Assembly: GCA_002011685.1 (NCBI GenBank)
Contig: MTOL01000447.1
Location: forward strand, 148-5,365
DNA from: Deferribacteres bacterium JdFR-76
GTDB lineage: Bacteria; Zhuqueibacterota; JdFR-76
Length of the DNA stretch: 5,218 bases
Reading direction: 5' to 3'
Both the position numbers and the translations under genes were made by a program. Positions 1-5,218 of this stretch are shown here, in pieces. Under the pieces are notes generated by a model that had not been told where the DNA came from, made no database searches, and saw only the letters and a list, made by a program, of their open reading frames with translations. How positions within the stretch are numbered: position 1 is the stretch's first letter; every line of letters starts with the position of its first letter.

Positions 1-650
1 GTACAGCTGGAGGGACCCCGCCTTTCCACATATTTGCCGTGGAACGTGGGCTGTTCCTCCTGATCCTTCCAGCCAGCAGGATGTGGATAATTGTCGTGGC
101 AGCTGAAACAGGAACTTTCTACCAACCCACCTTTCAGATCTTTCCCGTGGCACTTCTGACAGTTGGTCAGATCCCAGGAACGGGCCTTCAGAAACTTGCC
201 GTGAAAATCTGGAGAACCGCGATCCACCCAGCCATCCGGATGCACATCCGATTTTTCAATCGCCAGGCTATCATGGACCACCCACTGAAGAATCAGATCC
301 GAAGCGGCTGGGTTCCCGAGATATTGGAACATCGTCCCACCGGGTCGCGTCACTTGAACCAGCAGGCTGTTTACATCGCCTGGAATCGCATTGGGAACAT
401 CATCACTGCCGGTACCAAGAATGCCGATATAAGTGCTCAGGTCGTAATGGCCTTCCTGCTTCTCGCTTCCGTGGCAACGGACACAGTATTGTTCCAACAA
501 CGGCCTGATATCGTCGTATGTGACCTTCTTCTTTTCCGGAGGAATAATTTCTTTCTCTTTTTTCAATTCTGCACAGCCAAACAGCAGAGCCACTAAACCA
601 ACCACTGCCAGAATGGCAACCACAGCCCTGCCCACATGCATCCTGATCAT
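1..650 (-). CDS. Multihaem c-type cytochrome lipoprotein (3' part beyond window)
   Basis: I translated this frame by hand. It is open from an ATG at 650 to the left edge, so 216 codons are visible and the C-terminus is missing. Residues 1-25 look like a lipoprotein signal peptide: Arg8, a hydrophobic run, then LFGC with Cys26 as the likely lipidated residue. A charged Lys/Glu linker follows. Residues about 44-135 form a mono-haem domain with C56-V-R-C-H60. Met107, after a GGT, could be the distal haem ligand, and the shape resembles planctomycete-type cytochrome c domains. From residue 137 a different module begins, with C164-Q-K-C-H168 and C181-F-S-C-H185. The pattern HPxGWxD...FHGK occurs at 137-152 and again at 190-206. 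Cys216 at the edge probably opens another CxxCH. The protein is likely an outer-membrane or periplasmic electron carrier; its partner is unknown. An AGGGG lies upstream of the chosen ATG. Met4 (641) is an alternative start. Confidence 0.88.
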   Translation of the reverse strand, partial: MIRMHVGRAVVAILAVVGLVALLFGCAELKKEKEIIPPEKKKVTYDDIRPLLEQYCVRCHGSEKQEGHYDLSTYIGILGTGSDDVPNAIPGDVNSLLVQVTRPGGTMFQYLGNPAASDLILQWVVHDSLAIEKSDVHPDGWVDRGSPDFHGKFLKARSWDLTNCQKCHGKDLKGGLVESSCFSCHDNYPHPAGWKDQEEQPTFHGKYVERRGPSSC

Positions 651-755
651 GGGTCCGCCCCTGTTTTCAGTGTTTTGTGTCCGCAATTTGAGGCGCAAAG
701 TTTCGTCTCACGTCCTATTCTTCTATCACATGTAAAATCAAGGAATTGCAAACGT

Positions 756-783
756 AAGCTATCATTTTCGTAAAAAAAATCAA
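756..783 (-). promoter_or_regulatory. Weak candidate promoter for the cytochrome gene
   Basis: On the minus strand TTGATT (778-783) is followed after 16 nt by TAGCTT (756-761), which is preceded by TGA as in extended -10 elements. The -10 matches the consensus at only three of six positions. It would give a leader of about 100 nt before the ATG at 650. The region is AT-rich, so chance matches are likely. Confidence 0.25.
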
Positions 784-818
784 GAGAAAAAAGAAACTCC
801 AGAAAAAATGCCGAAATC

Positions 819-831
819 TTGACAATGTCAA
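819..831. repeat. Palindrome TTGACA-A-TGTCAA
   Basis: Two 6-nt arms flank a single central base, so a consensus -35 hexamer appears on both strands. No good -10 lies at the right distance on either strand; the minus strand has only a T-run (ATTTTT/TTTTTT). It could be an operator or a chance palindrome in the AT-rich leader of the cytochrome gene. Confidence 0.3.
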
Positions 832-902
832 AATTCCGGGTCTTTTGCCGCACAAATCCACCGATTAAGAAATCAACACAAAGCGTCAAGGCTTCATCAC
901 CG

Positions 903-926
903 GGCGCAGAAAACCACATCTGCACC
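903..926 (-). other. RNA hairpin downstream of the deacylase gene
   Basis: On the minus strand GGTGCAGA and TCTGCGCC form an 8-bp stem with one G-U pair around an 8-nt loop (911-918). On the plus strand the same position would be a C-A mismatch, so the fold favours minus-strand RNA, the direction of the genes. It lies about 70 nt after the deacylase stop codon. No T-run follows, so it is not a classical intrinsic terminator. It could be a 3'-end stabilising or processing structure, or chance. Confidence 0.4.
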
Positions 927-998
927 TATCTTTGAAGGCGCCGCACCCACCTATGCATCTGCTGACCAGCCGTCCCCCAAAACTGCCACCCTCAGATT

Positions 999-1472
999 TT
1001 AACTAGCTGGCACGGCAAAATCGGCCCGCTGAGGCCTCACCAGTTTCTCATAATCGGCAAACTGCATCCGCACCACAGAGCTGTGGTTGCCGCCGTTAAA
1101 GGCAATTTCCTCATCTTCGTAAACCCGCTCATCCACCACGACGGGAATCCCATACAGATTCCCAAAAGGCGGCATTGCTCCCACTTCGCAGTCATCAAAC
1201 AGCTCCCGGAATTCTTCTTCGCGTTCCAGCCGCACTTCCTGTGCATTTAGAGCCTGTTTCAGTTTTTCAAAATCGACCCGGTGATTGGCTGTGGTCACCG
1301 CCATGAAATGTTGGCCGTCCGCGTTGACCATCACACACTTGACCAGATTTTTGCCTTTGATGTGAGCGCTGGCAGCAACTTCCTGCGCCGTATAAGCTCG
1401 CGAGTGCGTAATGATCACATAACGGACCCTGTTCTCGTCCAGAAAATTTCTCAATTTTGAACAGATTGGCAT
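999..1472 (-). CDS. YbaK/EbsC-family aminoacyl-tRNA deacylase
   Basis: This encodes 157 residues, the normal size for a free-standing YbaK/ProX-type editing domain (related to the insertion domain of bacterial prolyl-tRNA synthetase). Such cytoplasmic proteins hydrolyse mischarged aminoacyl-tRNAs, typically Ala- or Cys-tRNA(Pro). Visible family marks are H23 and the TAQEVA segment (28-33), the KGKNLVK stretch whose Lys45 is the likely catalytic lysine, the VGAMPPFGNLYG loop (97-108) that corresponds to the GxxxP substrate loop, and the C-terminal FNGGNH (125-130). The start at 1472 is supported by AGGAGG (1478-1483) with a 5-nt spacer. The gene lies 117 nt behind ptb on the same strand, so co-transcription is possible but not shown. 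The substrate tRNA cannot be read from the sequence. The frame is intact. Confidence 0.9.
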   Translation of the reverse strand: MPICSKLRNFLDENRVRYVIITHSRAYTAQEVAASAHIKGKNLVKCVMVNADGQHFMAVTTANHRVDFEKLKQALNAQEVRLEREEEFRELFDDCEVGAMPPFGNLYGIPVVVDERVYEDEEIAFNGGNHSSVVRMQFADYEKLVRPQRADFAVPAS

Positions 1473-1589
1473 GGCTCCCTCCTGGTTGGTTATTTTGGGA
1501 AGAAATCCCCCTATTTCCCCCGGAAGAACCGTTTGGCAGTGCTCCCACCTCCTTTCTGCGGTGAGGCCTCTTATGTTTCAGTGATTAAA
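1473..1589 (-). promoter_or_regulatory. Leader between ptb and the deacylase gene, with small inverted repeats
   Basis: Read on the minus strand, this gap begins with the ptb stop inside TGATTTAATCA (1582-1592), then an 8-nt palindrome GAGGCCTC (1563-1570). CTCACC just after it could pair with GGTGGG within and after the orphan Shine-Dalgarno sequence. Closer to the gene, GAAAT and ATTTC (1502-1506 and 1513-1517) form a 5-bp stem around six bases, with flanking GGG/CCC runs that could extend it across a 2-nt bulge. The true deacylase ribosome site is at 1478-1483. No consensus promoter is evident. The pairings are short and could be chance. Confidence 0.3.
1546..1557 (-). promoter_or_regulatory. 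Orphan 12-nt perfect Shine-Dalgarno sequence
   Basis: The minus strand reads AGAAAGGAGGTG, complementary over 12 nt to the usual bacterial 16S rRNA 3' tail. It lies 73 nt upstream of the deacylase start, which has its own AGGAGG. The deacylase frame is open upstream to 1580 but has no ATG, GTG or TTG there. The GTG inside this motif and a CTG 8 nt after GGAGG both open a frame that overlaps the deacylase gene out of phase and looks non-coding. Confidence 0.45.
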
Positions 1590-2510
1590 TCAGGCTTCGC
1601 CGTTCTTGGAAACCACACAGCCCAGGGCGATCGAAAGGAGCTTGGCGTCAGCGGTATCCGCGCGGGAAGGTATGAGGATCGGAGCTTTCGCTCCCATGAT
1701 AACATGACCCAGGCGAAACCCGGCCCAGAACGTGGTACTTTTGGCCAGCATATTGGCCGCTTCCATTTCAGGCGGGACGAGAATATCGGCATCTCCGGCA
1801 ATTGGCGTATCGATGCCCTTTATCCTGACCGCCTCGGGCGAAATGGCATTATCCAGAGCCAGCGGGCCGTCAATAATGCAGCCTTTAATCTGGCCACGCT
1901 GGTTCATTTTCGCAATCACAGCCGCATCAAGCGTAGAAGGCAATTTCGGGTGAACCGTTTCTACCGCCGATAGCAGGGCTACCTTCGGCATAGGATTGCC
2001 CAGCAAATGACAAAGCTCCACAGCATTCTGAATAATCTGAATTTTCTGTTCCAGATCAGGTTTTAAGGTAACCCCACCATCGGTAATAATGGTAAGTTTG
2101 TTGCCGGGCCGCTGCGGATTTTCGAAAACAAACGCATCGCTCAGCAGGCGTTCAGTACGCAGCCCAAACTCCGGGTTTAACACAGCCCGGAGCAGATCGC
2201 TCGTTTTGACTTTCCCTTTCAGAAGAATATCTGCCTGGCGGTTGCCAACGGCCTTAACCGCCTCATGGATGGCCATCTTGTCGTTTGGACAGTGGATAAT
2301 TTCCACGCTTTCAACAAGATCCGGTGCCAGCTTTTCCAGCATTGCTTCAATATGTGGCTTTTCACCAAACAGCTTTCCTTCCACAATGCCCAACTTTTTT
2401 GCCTCTACAAAAGCAGATAGTGCCGCTTCATCCTGAGCATTGGCGATGGCAAGAATCCGCACGCCCAGCGATTGAACATGCTCCAGCAGCTCGTCGAAAG
2501 TCTTGATCAT
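1590..2510 (-). CDS. ptb: Phosphate acetyl/butyryltransferase family protein (phosphotransacylase)
   Basis: This enzyme family transfers an acyl group from CoA to phosphate (acyl-CoA + Pi = acyl-phosphate + CoA). From the ATG at 2510 it has 306 residues, typical of phosphate butyryltransferases and much shorter than multidomain Pta. Recognisable marks are KGKVKT (98-103), TDGGV (143-147), DGPLALDNA (214-222), GDADILVPP with EMEAANML (239-255) and GAKAPILIPSRADT (273-286), which line the CoA and phosphate site in the family. An in-frame ATG at 2522 overlaps the iorB stop and would add four residues. I prefer 2510 because GAGG lies 6 nt upstream and family members commonly begin this way. Coupling to iorAB suggests an aryl- or branched acyl-CoA substrate. 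Substrate length is not readable from the sequence, and no acyl kinase gene follows it in the window. The symbol marks the family only. Confidence 0.88.
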   Translation of the reverse strand: MIKTFDELLEHVQSLGVRILAIANAQDEAALSAFVEAKKLGIVEGKLFGEKPHIEAMLEKLAPDLVESVEIIHCPNDKMAIHEAVKAVGNRQADILLKGKVKTSDLLRAVLNPEFGLRTERLLSDAFVFENPQRPGNKLTIITDGGVTLKPDLEQKIQIIQNAVELCHLLGNPMPKVALLSAVETVHPKLPSTLDAAVIAKMNQRGQIKGCIIDGPLALDNAISPEAVRIKGIDTPIAGDADILVPPEMEAANMLAKSTTFWAGFRLGHVIMGAKAPILIPSRADTADAKLLSIALGCVVSKNGEA

Positions 2511-2518
2511 GGTCCGCC

Positions 2519-3151
2519 TCATTCGTTCTCTGCCGTCACCAGATCCTGAAACTGGGCCGTGTACCGCGCCCCAATCTTTCTGCCTTCTTCAAAGGCCCCC
2601 AGGTTCAAGTCCACATATTTCGGCGGGACACGAACCCTGATAGCCTCCAGCCAGGACGATTCGGAGAAGGGCAAAAAGTGGGAGAGAACCCCCAGGGTGA
2701 TAATGTTCAGCACGCGGATATTTCCCAGCCTGACGGCCAGATCGGTCAGCTTTTCGGAAATGACCAACCCGGCCCGCCCGGAACAGAGCGATAGCACATC
2801 TTTTGGGTATTCAGCAATCCCCATCTGGACCGTTTGTGGTACGATTTTATGGTCATTCAGGATCACAAGCCCTCCCGGCTTCAGATAATCCAGATAGCGG
2901 AGTGCCTCCAGCTTTTCGAAGGCCACAATGGCATCGGCAGTTCCCAGCGGGATCAGCGGCGAGTAAACTTTCTCCGCAAATCGCACCTGACTGACCACAC
3001 TTCCGCCGCGCTGGGCCATGCCATGAACTTCGCTCTTTTTCGTATCGTACCCCTCTCGGAGTGCCACATCACAGAGAATATCACTGGCCAGCAGAATTCC
3101 CTGCCCACCAACTCCCGCAAAAACCAGATTCATCGCTTTCTTGGCCGCCAT
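2519..3151 (-). CDS. iorB: Indolepyruvate ferredoxin oxidoreductase, beta subunit
   Basis: This is the small subunit of arylpyruvate:ferredoxin oxidoreductase, corresponding to the gamma domain of pyruvate:ferredoxin oxidoreductases (PF01558). From the ATG at 3151 it has 210 residues, normal for IorB. The N-terminal beta strand carries GVGGQG (13-18), followed by the hallmark SEVHGMAQRGGSV (40-52). KPGG and ILND follow at about 91-101. Three in-frame ATGs exist. The one at 3169 follows the iorA stop directly with no ribosome site of its own. The one at 3151 has AAGGAG (3159-3164) at 7 nt, so I chose it. The third, at 3133, is too far from any Shine-Dalgarno sequence. It follows iorA by 18 nt and its stop overlaps the upstream ptb ATG (ATGA), so translational coupling is likely. 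It should form a cytoplasmic, oxygen-sensitive complex with IorA. Confidence 0.93.
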   Translation of the reverse strand: MAAKKAMNLVFAGVGGQGILLASDILCDVALREGYDTKKSEVHGMAQRGGSVVSQVRFAEKVYSPLIPLGTADAIVAFEKLEALRYLDYLKPGGLVILNDHKIVPQTVQMGIAEYPKDVLSLCSGRAGLVISEKLTDLAVRLGNIRVLNIITLGVLSHFLPFSESSWLEAIRVRVPPKYVDLNLGAFEEGRKIGARYTAQFQDLVTAENE

Positions 3152-3164
3152 CCTCCTGCTCCTT
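3152..3164 (-). promoter_or_regulatory. Ribosome binding site deciding the iorB start
   Basis: The minus strand carries AAGGAG (3159-3164) and then AGGAGG (3152-3157) touching the ATG at 3151. AAGGAG has a good 7-nt spacing to that ATG, whereas the ATG at 3169 lies upstream of both. This favours the 210-residue form of IorB. Confidence 0.6.
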
Positions 3165-3169
3165 ATCAT

Positions 3170-4924
3170 CTACTCAACCGTCACTTTCTCTTTAGGAAGC
3201 TGAATGGCATCCAGATTGCAAACCTGTGCACAGTGGCTGCAGCCAATACAGAGTAGCGGATCGATATCCGGTTTGCCGTCATCCCCTGGAAAAAGGGCCG
3301 GACACCCGATCTTGTAGCACAGGTCACATTCCACACAAAGCTCATCCAATACGATATAGGGCTCGTCCATCACAATCCGGTCGTGAATAACACAGGGCGC
3401 ATCGGCGATGATTACGGAAGGCTCCGGGCGTTTCACCTCTTCCCGGATCACCCGGATCATGCTGTCCAGATCGTAGGGATCCACCTTGCGGACGTGCTCC
3501 ACGCCAATACTCCGACACAATTGCTCAATATCGATGCGAGTGGAGGGTTCTCCGGACAGGCGGATGCCTGTGCCGGGATGCTCCTGATGCCCCGTCATGG
3601 CCGTCGTGCGGTTATCCAGGATAATTACCGTGGCATACCCTTTGTTATACACCATATCAATTAGCGGCGTAATACCGGAATGAATAAACGTGGAATCTCC
3701 GATGATCCCCACCACTTTGTTCTGAAACTTCTCGGGCGCCACCTTTACCATGCCTTCCGCCATTCCAATGGACGCTCCCATGTTCAAACAGGTATCCATT
3801 GATTCAAGAGGCGGGATTGCCGCCAGGGTGTAGCAGCCGATGTCTCCATGTACAATCAGGCGCAGTTTTTTCAGGGCCCAAAATACGCCGCGGTGTGAAC
3901 ACCCCGGACACAGCACCGGCGGACGGGCTGGTAGATCCACATCCTTCAGGGCCGGTACCGGTCTTTTCCCGTTCAGGCTTTCTGCCACAAGATCCGGATT
4001 CAGTTCGCCAATGATCGGAATGGCATCTTTGCCCCGCACATCTATTCCCATGGCACGAATTTGCTCTTCCAGAATCGGGTCCAGTTCTTCCACTACCAGC
4101 AGCTCTTCCACGCCATCAGCAAATTCGCGGATCAGTTTTTTAGGCAAAGGATGGGTCATCCCCAGCTTAAGAAATGAGGCCTGCGGGAAGGCTTCCCGGG
4201 CATACTGGTAGGCCACTCCGGCAGCAATAATTCCCAGACTGCGGTCTCCCCATTCAATCCGGTTGATGGAAAGGGAATTGGCGGCTTCTTCCAGACGCTG
4301 CATTCGCTCTTCCACTACCGGATGGCGCAGACGGGCCGTGGAGGGCAGCAGGACATTCTTCTGAAATGCCTTGTTGTAAGGCCGGAGCGGGACCTCCTGC
4401 CGCTTTCCCAGTTCCACCACACTTTTGGAATGGCTGATACGCGTGGTGGTGCGCAGGAGAACCGGTGTATCGAACTTTTCACTGAGTTCCAGCGCCAGAA
4501 TAGTGAAATCTTTGGCTTCCTGACTGTCGGCCGGCTCCAGCATGGGTATTTTGGCCGCCCGGGCGAACCAGCGGTTATCCTGTTCGTTCTGGGAGGAATG
4601 CATGCCGGGATCGTCGGCGGTAACCACTACGAGTCCGCCGTTCACGCCCATGTAGGAAAGGCTGAAGAGCGGATCCGCCGCCACATTCAGCCCCACATGC
4701 TTCATGGCTACAAGGGCCCTCCCCCCTCCCAAGCTGGCCCCCACAGCCGTTTCCAGTGCCACCTTCTCATTGGGCGCCCATTGCGCTTCAATTTCGCGGT
4801 AGCGGGCAATGTTTTCGAGAATCTCGGTGCTGGGCGTCCCGGGATAGGCCGATGCAAACCGGACGCCCCCCTCGTAAGCTCCCCTGGCTATGGCTTCGTT
4901 CCCCGACAGAACCTGCTTTGCCAT
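3170..4924 (-). CDS. iorA: Indolepyruvate ferredoxin oxidoreductase, alpha subunit
   Basis: This is the large, TPP- and iron-sulfur-containing subunit. It converts arylpyruvates (indole-, phenyl- or hydroxyphenylpyruvate) plus CoA to aryl-acetyl-CoA, CO2 and reduced ferredoxin. At 584 residues it is close to the usual IorA length. In order: an N-terminal pyrimidine-type domain with YPGTPSTEI (27-35) and ADDPGMHSSQNEQDNR (103-118); a middle transketolase C-like domain (about 225-320); a TPP-binding domain with CPGCSHRG (339-346), GDIGCYTL (360-367), GDSTF (409-413) and DNRTTAMTG (437-445); and a C-terminal two-cluster ferredoxin domain with Cys530/533/536/541-Pro and Cys559/562/565/569. All expected cysteines are present. 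The start at 4924 has GGGGAG (4930-4935) at 5 nt. A strong promoter lies about 60 nt upstream, making this the first gene of iorA-iorB-ptb. Aromatic over aliphatic substrates is the family assignment, not proven here. Confidence 0.96.
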   Translation of the reverse strand: MAKQVLSGNEAIARGAYEGGVRFASAYPGTPSTEILENIARYREIEAQWAPNEKVALETAVGASLGGGRALVAMKHVGLNVAADPLFSLSYMGVNGGLVVVTADDPGMHSSQNEQDNRWFARAAKIPMLEPADSQEAKDFTILALELSEKFDTPVLLRTTTRISHSKSVVELGKRQEVPLRPYNKAFQKNVLLPSTARLRHPVVEERMQRLEEAANSLSINRIEWGDRSLGIIAAGVAYQYAREAFPQASFLKLGMTHPLPKKLIREFADGVEELLVVEELDPILEEQIRAMGIDVRGKDAIPIIGELNPDLVAESLNGKRPVPALKDVDLPARPPVLCPGCSHRGVFWALKKLRLIVHGDIGCYTLAAIPPLESMDTCLNMGASIGMAEGMVKVAPEKFQNKVVGIIGDSTFIHSGITPLIDMVYNKGYATVIILDNRTTAMTGHQEHPGTGIRLSGEPSTRIDIEQLCRSIGVEHVRKVDPYDLDSMIRVIREEVKRPEPSVIIADAPCVIHDRIVMDEPYIVLDELCVECDLCYKIGCPALFPGDDGKPDIDPLLCIGCSHCAQVCNLDAIQLPKEKVTVE

Positions 4925-4984
4925 ACGCTCTCCCCAAAACTTATGAACCGTGAATTCGTTCCCGATATCATCCGTTTCAGTGCC

Positions 4985-5013
4985 AATATATCAGCCCCGC
5001 ATCTGAGTTTCAA
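4985..5013 (-). promoter_or_regulatory. Sigma70-type promoter for the iorA-iorB-ptb operon
   Basis: On the minus strand TTGAAA (5008-5013) is followed after exactly 17 nt by TATATT (4985-4990). That hexamer is preceded by TGA, giving an extended -10 element. Both hexamers match the consensus at five of six positions. Transcription would start near 4978, giving an untranslated leader of about 54 nt that ends in the iorA Shine-Dalgarno sequence. I see no terminator-like structure in the leader, so no attenuation is suggested. Confidence 0.75.
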
Positions 5014-5218
5014 GGCGAATAGCCCGGATCGGTAAAGCGCTCATTTTTTTCGTTCCGTTTTCCGCCAGAAGTGCCCCGCTGATTATCATTCGACCAGATC
5101 CCGCCCCTCACCTTGGCCAAAAGCCGCCGGTGCAAAAAGAAACAACTCGCCTGAAAAGTTTGCTAAGGAAAAAAACGAATGGCAAAAGCGCTAAAACGGT
5201 CGGCCCATATCGACAATC
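5014..5218. other. Region upstream of the ior promoter, no gene seen
   Basis: No plausible coding frame is visible on either strand up to the right edge. Weak elements include an inverted repeat with CACC/GGTG outer arms and GGC/GCC inner arms (5109-5132), and AAAGCGCT occurring twice (5034-5041 and about 5187-5194). The stretch nearest the right edge contains A/T runs. Any of these could be regulator sites for the operon, or chance. Confidence 0.4.

Larger units (their letters stand above)
651..998. other. Intergenic region between the deacylase and cytochrome genes
   Basis: This 348-nt gap is clearly more AT-rich than the flanking genes in its part nearest the cytochrome (about 720-835). 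I see no convincing gene in it. It contains an 8-bp inverted repeat (903-926), a TTGACA palindrome (819-831) and a weak minus-strand promoter candidate (756-783). The size and composition suggest that the cytochrome gene is transcribed separately from the iorAB-ptb unit, but no classical stem-plus-T-run terminator is visible behind the deacylase gene. Confidence 0.6.

Noticed and set aside
39..596. Plus-strand reading frame of 185 codons
   Set aside because: It lies antisense to the cytochrome, whose frame has a signal peptide and three CxxCH motifs. The plus-strand product has no recognisable features.
647..925. Minus-strand reading frame of 92 codons from a GTG, whose TGA overlaps the cytochrome ATG
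   Set aside because: The ATGA overlap is suggestive, but the frame has only a weak ribosome site, crosses the AT-rich region with runs of Phe and Leu, contains the hairpin and promoter candidates, and shows no recognisable domain. I treat it as chance.
1267..1548. Minus-strand frame starting at the GTG inside the orphan Shine-Dalgarno sequence
   Set aside because: It overlaps the deacylase gene out of phase, the GTG is inside the ribosome site rather than downstream of it, and the product looks non-coding.
1582..1592. TGATTTAATCA palindrome at the ptb stop codon as a regulator site
   Set aside because: The arms are 5 nt around a single base, unlike an FNR or CRP box, and it overlaps coding sequence. 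It is likely chance.
1533..1973. Plus-strand reading frame of 146 codons
   Set aside because: It is antisense to the conserved C-terminal part of ptb and to the gap; its Arg-rich product is a typical shadow translation.
4322..5035. Long plus-strand reading frame of 237 codons
   Set aside because: It is antisense to the clearly real iorA and runs over the operon promoter. Its product shows no family motif.
4985..5047. Possible 17-codon minus-strand leader peptide upstream of iorA
   Set aside because: It spans the -35 and most of the -10 region of the predicted promoter, so it would not be in the transcript, and it has no Trp, Phe or Tyr run that would suggest attenuation.
5109..5132. Inverted repeat upstream of the ior promoter as a terminator
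   Set aside because: The stem is only 4 + 3 bp with a bulge and has no T-run on either strand. It is recorded only as a weak element.

Overview
The window shows five protein genes, all read leftward on the minus strand, with no mobile element, RNA gene or CRISPR array. In transcription order from the right end they are: an upstream region with a clear sigma70-type promoter (about 4985-5013), iorA, iorB, a phosphate acyl/butyryltransferase gene (ptb-like), a YbaK/EbsC-type aminoacyl-tRNA deacylase gene, and a lipoprotein multihaem cytochrome c cut by the left edge of the window.

The core is a tight three-gene unit. iorA and iorB encode the two subunits of indolepyruvate (arylpyruvate):ferredoxin oxidoreductase. 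The iorB stop overlaps the first possible ATG of the ptb-like gene. IorAB would oxidatively decarboxylate an aryl-2-oxoacid, made by transamination of Trp, Phe or Tyr, to an aryl-acetyl-CoA and reduced ferredoxin. A phosphotransacylase could then convert the acyl-CoA to an acyl-phosphate, from which a kinase could make ATP. That kinase (buk/ack type) is not in the window: the next gene is a translation quality-control deacylase. The pathway link is inferred from gene order and family knowledge.

A 117-nt gap separates ptb from the deacylase. It holds a 12-nt perfect Shine-Dalgarno-like sequence with no good reading frame behind it, plus small inverted repeats. A 348-nt AT-rich gap separates the deacylase from the cytochrome. 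It holds an 8-bp hairpin, a TTGACA palindrome and a weak candidate promoter. The cytochrome combines a lipobox signal peptide, a mono-haem domain resembling planctomycete-type cytochrome c, and the start of a repeated multihaem module.

The organism looks like an anaerobic or facultative Gram-negative bacterium of moderate GC content, with amino-acid fermentation and extracytoplasmic electron transfer. The repeated FHGK / CxxCHGxD...GG...SCxxCH cytochrome pattern reminds me of Calditrichota/KSB1/Ignavibacteria-type genomes, but that placement is only a guess. Overall this is a fairly ordinary catabolic region; I found no convincing new defence or mobile system.
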